Part shown: in pieces, positions 20,274-30,661 of the stretch
Numbering within the stretch: the first letter of the stretch is position 1
Layout of the letters: each line of letters starts with the position of its first letter
Source of the DNA: Selaginella moellendorffii
Taxonomy: Eukaryota > Streptophyta > Lycopodiopsida > Selaginellales > Selaginellaceae
Length of the DNA stretch: 64,000 nt
Direction of reading: 5' to 3'
Assembly: GCF_000143415.4 (NCBI RefSeq)
Contig: NW_003314314.1
Coordinates: 927,443-991,442 of the forward strand
Notes under the pieces: generated by a model
Told to the model about the DNA's origin: nothing
Seen by the model: only the letters and a program-made list of their open reading frames with translations
Databases searched by the model: none
Translations under genes and position numbers: made by a program

Positions 20274-20744
20274 TAATCAGAAAACGTCAACAACAGTTTT
20301 GTACCTACCTGGAAGATTTCGATCCTGGCCAATCAAAGCCGCCTTTTAAGTATAGCTTGTACCGCTCGATGTAGCTGACAGCCAAGCTCGGTGTCAAGTT
20401 CTTGAGAAGTATGTTCACCATCTACTTAGTTTTTAGGAAAGATATTGTCGTTCGAGCTCGATAACTAGTTAAATGCTTGCAAGATCTTGTAACGAAGCAA
20501 ATGTTTCCTCTAAGAGAAGAACTCTGCGATTGTAGTACACCTGCCAGCTTATCGAAAAACTTGGAACTCGAACTTACTTGCCTGTTTGATCGTCGCGCCT
20601 GCCAATGCCGATGGAATGACCTGTCAGCGGCTTTAAATGCTGTAAACGCGGCGATTTGCTCCTCACCGCGTGCAAATTAAACTCGCCATTGTTTTAACTT
20701 GGATGCACAGCTTGTCTGAAGAATCATCCTTTCAGGGCCCAGTT
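20274..20744. other. Spacer, no gene seen
   Basis: 471 bp between two plus-strand genes. Short open frames lack start context or motifs. It presumably holds the 3' UTR of the upstream gene and the promoter of the next. Confidence 0.5.
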
Positions 20745-21118
20745 ATGTCGTCCCCAACTGTAGCAGCACAGAGAAACCTCCTCGTTGCGACACTTGTGCT
20801 TCTTCTCGTAGCGATTTCTAGCGGGAACACCAGCAGCAAATCACCTGTGGTATGTATGAAACTTTTTCAGCTTACCTGAGATGTTTGAAGGTTTTCCAGA
20901 GCAAAGGCAGGATGTTTCGCCAAGACTATCGCGATGTGAATCCAATCCCTCGGCCATGGCTACCACTGAGACCAGGACCAATCGTCTTCATAAGGCCCGT
21001 TCCTCGCTCTCCTCCACCTCCAAAGAGTTCACTCTCGCTTCCGCCGGCACCGAGTCCTCTCCCGGGACCACAGGGACGTCGGAGGACCAAAAGGACGTTG
21101 CCAGGCTCACGAACTTGA
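20745..21118 (+). CDS. Small secreted Pro-rich protein (107 aa, 2 exons)
   Basis: Exons are 20745-20849 and 20900-21118. A hydrophobic segment, LLVATLVLLLVAISSG (residues ~11-26), looks like a signal peptide. The mature part is proline-rich (PIPRPWLPLRPGP, PRSPPPPKSS, LPPAPSPLPGP) and ends in a basic run, GRRRTKRT. A dibasic-type SKGR and a DY pair near the start of exon 2 recall processed, Tyr-modified peptides, but no named peptide family fits. Its stop is only 5 bp from the end of the convergent gene at 21124. Confidence 0.55.
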
Positions 21119-21123
21119 CGTCT

Positions 21124-23029
21124 TCACCAGTCAAGTGTATCAGAGTTTCCAGTTGTAAAGCCAACGAGTGATTGCAGAGCCAGCCTCGCTCCCGACTTGT
21201 AAATGCCGTCCAATGGATTCTTTGGAAATTCAAAGTCGAAGTTTTCTTCTTCGGGCTTGAAAGATACCGAGTCATGCTGCGACACCTCAAAGAGCTTGCC
21301 TGGACAGTCGTCTTCCAGCTTGAAACATAAGGAGTCCACCTCAAAGAGCTTGCCTGGACTGTCGTATCCTTGGTTGTATCCGTCTTCTTCTTCGTCTTGG
21401 ATCTCCGAGATATCAAACCGTCCAGCCGATCTGAGTTCTTCTTGGATCTCCGAGATATCAAACTGTCCAGCCGATCTGAGTTCTTCGCAGTCTGAATGGC
21501 CGTCGCCTTCAAGCTGTGAATCGTTTCCATCTATCGAATGCAGTCCCAATGTATCCTTCGTAACTTCAAAGCTCAATTTTTCTTCTTCCGGCTCGGAATA
21601 TAGCGACGAGAGTAAGTCCTGTTGCGGCACCTCGAACAGCTGGCCTGGACTGTCGAGCTTGTCTGTCTCGATACTCTGGCTTGAGAGATTTACATTTGGG
21701 AACCGTCCAGCACTCCATGCCGATCTTGTCATCTCCTTGACGTTCCAGGTTTTCAGTGCTTCGTAGTCTGAATCTCCGTCGTCGTCTTTGAGCTGTGAAC
21801 GACTCTCAACATGCCCCTCCCAATCCGCACTATTGTCATCCGAAAGCCCGGAACTCCACGCTAATTCCGTCATCTCCTTGATATTCCAGTTCTTCAAGGC
21901 TTCGAAGTGAGAATCCTCTTCGTCTTCAAGCAGTAAGGGACTTCCAGGTTGAAGTAGTTTATGGCCTTTTTCCTCGCACGAGATGGCCGGATTAACAACG
22001 TCCAGCCTCCTGAGCAGTGTTTCGACTCTGGGAGGCCTGGAAAATAAATTAGCTACCAACGTGAGCAAAATCAACCCAATGTAACCTTACCCCTTAGATT
22101 TGGAACTCCGAGATGATAGTTCTTGGAGATTATGTTGGATTCGCGTGAATATGTTCTTATAGTTGCCCGTGTAGATTGCCCCTGTGCATAGTAGTATTTA
22201 GAACAAGAGAATAGCTACAATCTTCAAGAACTTTACCATCATCGCTTTTACTTCCCCTTAACATTCCATCTGTCGAGGAAGGAAAAGGTCAAAACATTAA
22301 GTACAATGCTGAAACTTATTACCATTGTGTCTTTGCGTATGAGTTGGAGAACTTAAATCTCGATTTTCTTTGGAACGTTTGAAGTAGATTTCACCTTAAA
22401 ACAGACTCAGGGTCAATGAGATTTCTAGATCACACCTTAAAAATCTTACCATCATCCTTGTGACTTCCAGTATTTTCTGGACACCATGAAAAAATTACAA
22501 TCCTGAAATAATCACCAATCTTACCTTCGTAGCTTCCCTTGTAGCTCAAATCTGGGAAAACGAAGTGAGAGCTAGAATTATAAAACAATGCTATAAGAAA
22601 CTACCATCATTTTTGTCGCTTCCCGAGTCGATTGTTCCTGGACAAAAAAGGATACCGAGAATGACGCAGGAACAATAGTAAAGGCTTACGATCGTCTCGC
22701 TCTGGGGTGTGTACTTCTGGCAGACACTGCTGGAACCGTTTGAAGAAACTAAACTCGGACGTCCTCGGCCTGTCGAAGAAGCTCGAATTCTGGAAAACCG
22801 TCCTTCTCAATTGCCGCGTCTTGTTCCTGAATGGTAACCACGTAAGAACGAGCCAAGCCGGACCATAATCTCACTTCAAGCGCTTCTTCTCGAGCGCGCG
22901 ACGCGATCGGAACCCCTGAATACCAAAATCAAGGAAAGATCGGAGACCTGCAATGCCAGATGCGCCTACTTGCGACGCGGAGGAGGAGGACGATGCCGAT
23001 GACGCCGTGCCAAGGCTTCGGACTCCCAT
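21124..23029 (-). CDS. Acidic repeat protein, unknown function (477 aa, 10 exons)
   Basis: Exons on the minus strand are 23029-22970, 22915-22875, 22826-22690, 22637-22605, 22551-22525, 22476-22450, 22394-22323, 22269-22237, 22181-22091 and 22036-21124. The sum is 1434 nt, fully in frame. The N-terminus is Ser-rich then basic (RALEKKRLKNKTRQLRR). Exons 4-6 and 8 are 27-33 nt, all phase 1-1, and encode variants of a GS..DD motif. The large last exon encodes acidic sequence with internal repeats: EALKNWNIKEMT/EALKTWNVKEMT, EELRSAGQFDISEIQ twice, and SPGKLFEV three times. I do not recognise the family. It is divergent from the HMGB gene (97 bp between start codons). Confidence 0.75.
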
Positions 23030-23126
23030 TGCTGAAGAGCCCTAATACTCTGCTCCACAAAGCCGTAAGACCCTGATTTTCCCGCCTTGTTTTCGAATTT
23101 CCCGCCCTAGGTCTTCTTCGCGCGCG
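23030..23126. promoter_or_regulatory. Bidirectional promoter, acidic repeat protein / HMGB
   Basis: 97 bp between divergent start codons, the whole intergenic space. A CCCTAATAC and a CCGCCCTAGG tract lie inside. No clear TATA box is seen. Confidence 0.45.
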
Positions 23127-24115
23127 ATGGCTGGCACCAAGGGTCAAGCGCCTAAGCTTCGCAAGCGCGTCGACGCTGCTGTGGAGCTCAAGCGTGCCGC
23201 CGATGGAAGTGGATTTGTTCGCTGGTATGTGTTTTCGTGACGATTCTATGGAAGCCCTAGTCTCCAATCGTTCTTTCTCTATTCAGCGAAGAATGCAAGA
23301 AGGATGTGCCAGTTGCGGTGGCAGACATGCATACATGCAGTAGCTTGAAGGTGCCCTTGAGAGGTGAGCGAAGATTTTGCTTTCCCCCCTTTTCTTGGTT
23401 TTCATCACGCTAGTTTTGTTAGTTTCAAGTGCGCCAGAGAGGAAGCCGATGGAAAAGCAAAGTAAGAAACGCAGTGGTGGTAAAACAGAAGAGAAGAAGC
23501 CGAAGAAGCAAGCCAAGAAGAGAAAAAAGGACAGTAATCTTCCAAAGAAGCCAATGACGGCGTTCTTCCTCTTCATGTAAGACTGCTTTCGTTGCTTGAG
23601 TCGTTTCGAGTTATTTCACTGTTGTGATGGTTTTGCTCTCAGGGAGGACTTCAGGCAAAAGAAAAAGGCAGAGAATGTGAAGGGCTCTGAGGTTGGATGC
23701 TGCGACAAATTTTTTTCATCATGCTAACTTGGATGTGTGTTTTTTGTTACAGGTAGCGAAGCTTGGGGGAGAAGCATGGAAGGCGATGACACAAGAGGTC
23801 GTGAAAATATTGTCTTTGTTTTTCTTGACTGATTGTTTTCCTTTTTCCAGGAAAAAGCTCCTTACACTGAGAAGGCAGCTCAACTGAAACGAGAATACGA
23901 TGCTGAAGTTAAAAAACTAAATGCCGATGAAGCTTCCGAGGTAAACTTTGTAGCTTCATTACGTTATCTTGGTCTGATAACCCAACTGGCAGCCGAAGGA
24001 GGACGATGGCGGTGAATCCGGCAGGGAGGATTGCAGAGTCATGAACGAAGAGAACGCCGATGAGTCGGAGAAGGAGAATGGAAGCGGATCGGCCACTGAA
24101 GCAGAAGAGGTTTGA
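23127..24115 (+). CDS. HMG-box protein, HMGB6/HMGB7 type (211 aa, 7 exons)
   Basis: A nuclear DNA-bending chromatin protein. Exons are 23127-23224, 23287-23363, 23423-23576, 23643-23691, 23753-23797, 23851-23940 and 23993-24115. The N-terminal segment has the plant HMGB6/7 pattern VRCEECKKDVPVAVADMHTC. A Lys-rich stretch follows. Then comes one HMG box (PKKPMTAFFLFMEDFRQ, GGEAWKAMTQEEKAPY, KAAQLKREYDAEVKKL) and an acidic tail (EEDDGG, NEENADESEKEN). For exon 7 either AG at 23992 or a later one keeps the frame. Length and layout fit the subgroup. Confidence 0.9.
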
Positions 24116-24572
24116 ATAAAAAACTCCAACTTCACATCTACTTTTAACTTTTTTGTTTCTCTGTTTTTGCAGTAGCTAGTTGTTTATGCATAGCGTTGTT
24201 AAATATTTGACAAACCAGGATTTTTCGCTGAGCTTGATTCGTTACAAAGCGATAAAAGAGACATGAAAAAAATGAGAAAATCGAAAAATCACTTTCTGTA
24301 CCGTAGGAGCATAAAGATCAGGTCCTGCCCGCCTCTAGAGACCATACTACGAACAGCATTGGAAGGTTCGTCCGGCTGTTTATCAGTATAACTCATTGAT
24401 TCTTTTTTATTTCTCTCCAGCAGTACAGAAGATTTGTGGCTGCTTAGGAAGAGCAGTCAAGGTCTTTACTGTGACTTGCCGTGTCATCGCTGGAGTCTGA
24501 GGTCTTATTGTCGCCCTCTAAGGTTTGCACTGGAATTCATCGCTGATACATGCCAGGTGTGAGCAGGCAGGC
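24116..24572. other. Spacer, no gene seen
   Basis: 457 bp between the HMGB stop and the WAK-like start. No supported open frame or RNA. Presumably 3' UTR and promoter. Confidence 0.5.
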
Positions 24573-26538
24573 ATGAGAAATCCCGGTATTGTTAGAAAGC
24601 TAGTTCTTCTGGCGTGGTTTCAATGGGGGGTAGCAACAGCAGCAGCAATTTGCGAGAGAACGAGCTGCGGTAATGTCACTGTTCAATACCCCTTTGGTCT
24701 CGGATATGGCTGTGGAAGTCCCGGCTTTGGGCTAAGCTGCACAGACTCTGTCTTGTACTTCAACAGTTCGATTGTGGGAAGCATCGACTACAATGGCCGA
24801 AGTTTGGTTTTGAGCTCCGGTGAAGGCTGCCCCTTGAGGAATCCTTCAACGGAGATTCAGATCTGTAGCAGAAACCAAAGAAATGACGGGAATGGACAGC
24901 AAGTATGTTTGCTTGGTTACAGTAGCTGCTGCTTGGAAAGAAACTCGTCATTCGACGGAGAAGGATGTATGGCTTACAGGGCGGCTGGAGGCTCGTCTTC
25001 AACAGTTAGTGCTTCTCTGGGTGATTTTTCACTCAGGTGGCCTGTGGAACTACAGACTAGGTGCGACCCTTGCCATCGCGTTGGGAATGGACAGTGCGGC
25101 TACAACTCAACAAGTGATTTCGTCTGCTTTTGTGCGACGTCAAACACGACCGCAACTTGCAGTGACCCTCGTAAGTAATTATCATTTTTCTTCCTGCTTC
25201 GCAGCTCACATTTGGACGTATCTCTGCAGAAGGCCGAACCAATGCTCCAATAATCATATCAGGTATATCAGGTAGTTTGATTTCTAAGATGGTTATTTTA
25301 TGAGAGTGGCGACTTACTTTCGATTGGCATGAACAGGCTCTGTCGCCATCGCGGTGATTGTCGTGGTTCTCGTGTTCGGAGTGAGCCTCTCAATATACTG
25401 GAAGTGGAAAAAGAATGGCCGCGAGAGCACGCCAGAGCCGATTTTCTCACTCGACGATCCCAGCCGAGATGTCGAAAACCTCCGCCAGATACTCTCCACG
25501 CGCAGGGGCGACCCCGCAAAGCTCTACACCTTATCCGAGATCGACAAGGCCACAAACGGTTTCGACAAGGAACACAAGATTGGCAGCGGTGGCTTTGGCA
25601 CTGTTTACAAAGGACTCTTCGACGACGGCTCGGTTCTAGCAATCAAGAGAGCAAACCACACATCAAAGCAAAGCTCGCGGCACTTTTACAACGAGGTGGC
25701 CGTCCTTTCACAGGTAAACCACCGCAACTTACTCAGGCTCATGGGTTGCTGCGTCGACTCGGACGTTCCCATACTCGTGTACGAGTACATTCCAAACGGG
25801 AATCTCTTCGAACATCTCCACAAGAGGCCGGGGGTTTTAAGCTGGAGCAACAGACTGACGATCGCAATAGAGACGGCCGAGGCACTTGCTTACTTGCACT
25901 CGGCTGCGTATCCACCGATCTATCACAGGGACGTAAAGTCGGCCAACATTCTCCTCGACAACGCCTTCACGACGAAGGTGGCGGACTTTGGCCTCTCCCG
26001 GCTGGTTCCCGTGGACGTGACTCACGTCTCGACCATGGTACAAGGAACTCCCGGCTACGTCGACCCGGAGTATCACCAGACGTATCAGCTCACGGACAAG
26101 AGCGACGTCTACAGCTTTGGGGTGGTGCTGCTGGAGATGGTCACGGGGCGCAAGCCAGTGGACTTCGCCAGAGCTTCCAAGGACGTGAACCTCAGCGCCT
26201 ACTCGGTGCCTTTGATCCGGAAGGGACTGATCGAGGAGATCGTGGACCCGAAGCTGGAAGTGAGAGTTTCTGGCAACGCGGCCGACTTGGAGCTCCTGGA
26301 ATCCATCCGAGCAGTGGCCAACGTCGCGATGGCGTGCCTGGCGTTTACGAGAGACGAGCGGCCGACGATGAAGAGAGTGTTGGAGGAGCTTGTGGCGATC
26401 CGGGGGTCGGATGGATTGATTAGGACGGAGTGGCTGGAAGGCGAGGTGATTCTCACCGAGAGTTTCCATCCCAGCGAGGGTGTCTCGTATAACAGCGGTC
26501 GGTCGCGAGATCATTCAGCGGAGATAACGGCCAGGTAA
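24573..26538 (+). CDS. Wall-associated-kinase-like receptor kinase (610 aa, 3 exons)
   Basis: A plasma-membrane receptor kinase predicted to sense cell-wall pectin or related ligands. Exons are 24573-25170, 25230-25262 and 25337-26538. A signal peptide (LVLLAWFQWGVATAAA) precedes a GUB_WAK-type ectodomain (CGNVTVQYPFG, GCGSPGFGLSC) and a C-terminal Cys-rich part ending CFCATSNTTATC. A transmembrane helix (AIAVIVVVLVFGVSLSIYW) follows. The kinase has a P-loop IGSGGFGTVYKG, Lys in LAIKRA, HRDVKSANILLD, DFGLSR and GTPGYVDPEY. The Asp-Phe-Gly and HRD residues are intact, so it should be active. Intron positions match the WAKL20/14 type as far as I recall. Confidence 0.92.
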
Positions 26539-28459
26539 AGTATATATAAATCAGTTTTGAAACTTCCACTCTGGCAACAGACTTCGTTCCGTGCAAGAAG
26601 GCGATTTTAGATATACCTATCGTCATACGTCTGAATTCGGATCAAATCTTTGCCCTGCAGGAGCAAAGAACTGTAATGCCACTTTTCTAATCAATTTCAA
26701 ATATCAATCTCCAAAGGATTGTTTAACAGATTGTAGATTATATGTCCCGTTACCTGTAGAGAAGTAAAGAACCTTCCAGAATCGTGTGCTTGTCATCTGA
26801 AAGTTCTGAAGCATTAACTGGCCATAAAGGTCTTTCATGGCGCATCCATTGCCTGAGCATAACAACGCAAGCTACCTCTACTGCTACATGACCAACACGA
26901 TCTCACAAAATTCTCCAATATAACCCATTGCGCTGATGATTGTCACAATTGTCCAGGAGAAAAAATTCTGTCCAAGAATTTGCTGGGCTTCCTCCAGAGC
27001 ACCACACATTGGTAAGGAATTTTCCAGCCTCCCCACCAACGGATTCTTCCACGGCTGCCGCTCCCTAAGCCGAGGTAGCGCGTATACTTGCATGTCATTC
27101 GCCAGGTATTTTTTTCTATTCGTTTTGAACTGACCTTTATTCAATAAATATTCATAATGTATCCAAATTTTAAATAAAAACATAAGTTAGCTCGAATGGT
27201 GTTTGATAAGATCTTTGCTCAAGAAAATACATATAGTGGAACAATCAAAAGAGAAATACTTGTTTTACTTGCTAGATGGGCATATATGGCTGTGGTTGCA
27301 CATGACAGGTGTGGATATGATTTTTTGTTTTTCATTATGGTAAGCAATTTGTGATTGTAAGTTTTGGGAGGAGGTACAATTGAAATATACCTAAAGTGTG
27401 GCAAGTAATTTGTGATTGCAACTTTAGGGGGGAGGTACACCTCCCAACAAAAAGGTTTACATAGCTTAGCAAAAAAATGTATTGACCTGTAAGATATATG
27501 AATTCAAAACACATGTGTTTTAATTGTCTAAACATATGTATGATTCATAAAATAATCTTTGGATGTAATTTTTTTTTCAAGTCATAAGCATGTATGCCCT
27601 GTATGAATTTTGCCCTCATATAAAATCCATATCAATGCGTTATATGTATATCAACTTTATTACAATAGTAGGGTTTTCTATATGAATTGGGTTAGTAATG
27701 ATGAGTAGAGCACCTTTATGTTTTGCCAATTCTTCTTAAGCGGTGAGTGTAAATCATAAATTTTTCTCTTCTAATTTGCTAATTTACCTTGTTTATCTGA
27801 TTACCTTTGCTTTCGCTTCAATTACTTGGATTCAATTATTTATTGCATAAGCAACAAGGTATTAGCCATTTATCAATAGATTCCTAAACTCTATCCAAAT
27901 CCCCCTCCTTGGATTAAAAGTTTAGTTACGCTCCTTACAAACATAAACACATCACTTTCTAGATTCTTAATATCCCTTAATATAAAAAAATTTGTTCATG
28001 GGACCTTTAAATCCCAAAGCTTAAATACATATCTTAATTTGAACCTTAGGGGGAAATGTGGTATAGGTACCTTAACTCCCCACTTCCAATTTAAAGGGAA
28101 GGCTTAGAATAAGGCAAGGTACTTAATGGGGCACCATTCCACTTAAGCTGAGAGCATTGTAATCAATTTCCTTTCTAAAAGTGAAAGTTGTTCTTAAATA
28201 TGTCTTAAAGGAGCTTTTAGGCCCAGTACTTTGCAATCTTTTTTTTAGTCATTATATTGAACTTGTAATGATGTGTGTTCAAAAAATGAGCTCTTGTATT
28301 CCTCATACCTCATAGTGAAGGATATTAACAAGGGTCATTAATCAGAGGTACTTTAAAACCATTCTCCAGCTGTTTTGTCACCCCACACAACGGTTATCAA
28401 TCTATGAAGATTCACGTCATATATATACCATTATCATAACACTTTGTTTGAAAATGAAT
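26539..28459. other. AT-rich spacer with repeat relics
   Basis: No gene seen. It includes an imperfect tandem pair around 27340-27440 (motif AATTTGTGATTG then GGGAGGTAC) and a decayed repeat at 27745-27890 described separately. Open frames here are short and AT-driven. Confidence 0.6.
27745..27890 (+). repeat. Decayed relic of the repeat at 41803-41977
   Basis: Lines up with 41803-41977: TGTAAATCATAAATTTTTC here against TGTAAACCACAAATTTTTC there, and AAGCAACAAGGTATTAGCCAT against GAGCAACGGAGTGTTAGCCAT. Most differences are C-to-T or G-to-A, as expected after long cytosine methylation. Confidence 0.6.
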
Positions 28460-29140
28460 GGGGACGGAAGAGTGTGGCACTTTTCCTAAGCTGGGGGTCC
28501 AGGTTAGCCTAGTTTCAAAGACTCTCTGGAACCTGTAGCTTCATTCAGTCTCTTAAAAAAGATTGAAACAGCCAAGATTTCTTTAGCATCTGTCTGCGCA
28601 TAATGATAATAATAACAGCTATTTCAAGTCATGAGGACCCATCCTATCTACTGCTGGTGTGGGGTTGGGGATGTGTAGTTTCAAAGATGGCAAGATGCCA
28701 TTAGCGTCTACTGCAGAAGGTTGTGGTTAAGCAAAGCTGTATACATGTGAAAATTTGCCGAAGAAGCAGATAACGAGACTCCACAATTAACTACAGGAAT
28801 AGGGAGTGAGCACACTAACTTATCGGACCGATATACAATGTACCTCCCCATTCGTCTGGATTGAGACTAAAAGCTTCTAGTCACAAAGACTCGACCTTAT
28901 CATGAACCTCGAATGGGAAAGCCCTTAATTCTTAGACGTAATTTGAAACGACCTACTCATTTGCACCGTAGATAGCCTCGCTATACTTGCATGACTGAAG
29001 TTGAAGTGAAATTCTGCTAGGGAATTAGCTCCAGCTCCTTCTATGCATAGCAAAAGCAAGAAAACCAGCCTTCCATTGACGATTAGTTTCCAGCTCATTA
29101 GCGATTTCCGGATCAACGTCGGAAAGTGGATTGAGATGTT
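28460..29140 (-). pseudogene. SHMT pseudogene fragment
   Basis: Matches the exons and introns of the SHMT gene at about 31895-32700, in the same orientation, including intron sequence, so it is a DNA duplication and not a retrocopy. Recognisable pieces: GATTGAAACAGCCAAGATTT (exon 7), GCATGACTGAAGTTGAAGT and GGAATTAGCTCCAG (exon 4), and CTTCCATTGACGATT (exon 3). Internal deletions remove much coding sequence, for example between the GTAGATAGCC and TATACTTGCATGAC stretches. It cannot encode an enzyme. Confidence 0.85.
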
Positions 29141-29558
29141 GCGAGGCATTTAAAAAGGGTTGTCTAGGTCCCAAGATCAACCGAAGTGTCACAGCGACAG
29201 AGCCCGTTCATGCCAATAGAAAGTAAGTCGCTACTCGTCATAAAATACCCATCTTAGAAAGCTACCTGGATTCCATGATTAAAGTGCGTGAGGAACAAAA
29301 GACAAAAAGGAAGAAAAGAAAAAGGATTGAGTTGCAGCCATATTGCAAGCACCATAGATAGTAATCAAGGTAACTTAAAAAAGAACTCTGGAGTGAAAAA
29401 TCAGCGAATTGCCTTTGTTTCTCCGCAAAAGAACATCTACAATTGATTTCACACTACTCAGCTGATTGCCAAAAACTTGCACGCCTTCTCAGGCTTCTCC
29501 CGACTCAGTTCTAAAGCAAAAAGGACAAAAGCATTAGAAATCAAACCGGAAAACTGAA
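29141..29558. other. Spacer, no gene seen
   Basis: 418 bp between the SHMT fragment and the coiled-coil gene. It probably holds that gene's 3' UTR. Nothing else is supported. Confidence 0.5.
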
Positions 29559-30491
29559 TCAACCAACCTCTGGTTTCACACCCGGTCCTGGCACTGCATC
29601 ATGTCCGAAACGAAACTTGTAAACGTGCAACATGCCTTCCAGCCTAGATCCAGTAAAACAAGTGTATAGCATGTCACTGTACTGCTCCGGCGTTTCACTT
29701 TGTACGTGAGCTTGTGCGTCGCCTTGACTCTGGATGCTCCCAGTGCCATAGCATGTAACCTGCAAACCAGCAAGAGGCAAACCGGCTGCTTCCAAAGCAG
29801 CAACATGTGCCGGCATATTCATCAACTCGTTCCAATCTGCTGGAAGAGCTAGGCCCGCTTGCTGCAGAGTTGATCTTGCTTTTTCACGGCAGCTGTCTAA
29901 TAGCTTCCTCGCGAGGATGAAATCCAGGCCTTCTAAGCGTGCAACGACAGCTTCCAACCAGTCTATTTTCTGCTGCTGTGCCTCTACTTGTTTGTGAAGT
30001 GTGGAAATCTCCTGCTGCTGTGCCTCTACTTGTTTATGAAGTGTGGAAACCTCCTGCTGCAATGTGGAAACCTCCTGCTGAGATGTGGAAACCTCCCTCT
30101 CAAGCGTAGAGATCTGCATCTTCTGCCGCTCCGATTCCTTTTCCCACTTGTCCAATCTGGTCTTCATCTCATCGAAGAGGGACTTGTAATTGCTGATTCC
30201 CACCTGTGGATCACTCTTGAGTATCTCCTGATAGTTAGTTGCCTGTCTATAAAGAAGATCCTTCTGCTGCGTTGACGCGATCGGCTCGTAGAGAATAAAC
30301 CCCTTCTTGTTGATGAGTTCCTGGACCGTCTTGTCCGAACAGTCGCCTGGGATCACCACTGTTTTCGTAAGAAGAGTGTCTGGGATTCCAACCGAGGCAA
30401 AATGACCTTCTCTATACTGCCGAAACCTTTCGTCGTAGACGGCCTCATCGACCGTGATGGACAGGAGCTCCATTGGTATCTTTTGTTTCAT
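29559..30491 (-). CDS. Unknown coiled-coil protein (310 aa)
   Basis: Not recognised. One open frame from an ATG at 30491 (a second in-frame ATG is six codons on) to TGA at 29559. Residues ~100-190 form a strong coiled coil built from near-identical 7- and 14-residue units (EVSTLQQEVSTLHKQVEAQQQ, partly repeated). The N-terminal part (YREGHFASVGIPDTLL, VIPGDCSDKTVQELI) and the C-terminal part have no motif I know. A donor-like GAG|GTTGGT near the end could splice to an AACTGA ending, changing only the last residues. Codon use looks genuine, and no homologue is evident elsewhere in the window. Confidence 0.6.
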   Translation of the reverse strand: MKQKIPMELLSITVDEAVYDERFRQYREGHFASVGIPDTLLTKTVVIPGDCSDKTVQELINKKGFILYEPIASTQQKDLLYRQATNYQEILKSDPQVGISNYKSLFDEMKTRLDKWEKESERQKMQISTLEREVSTSQQEVSTLQQEVSTLHKQVEAQQQEISTLHKQVEAQQQKIDWLEAVVARLEGLDFILARKLLDSCREKARSTLQQAGLALPADWNELMNMPAHVAALEAAGLPLAGLQVTCYGTGSIQSQGDAQAHVQSETPEQYSDMLYTCFTGSRLEGMLHVYKFRFGHDAVPGPGVKPEVG

Positions 30492-30661
30492 GGATGTCCT
30501 TCCATCGTCAATAGCTACTTGGAGCTACAATCGACAGGAAAGAGCTTCGCTCCTCGGCCACCCTAAATTCTGGTGATTCGATTTTTTTTATATGTATTAG
30601 CATTCTAGTATGTTCTATATTGACGGTCGAAAAGAAAAATGACGGCCGACAACATAAGATC

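Noticed and set aside
25329-26423. 364-codon frame overlapping the WAK-like kinase
   Set aside because: Out-of-frame shadow of the kinase exon, which carries all kinase motifs.
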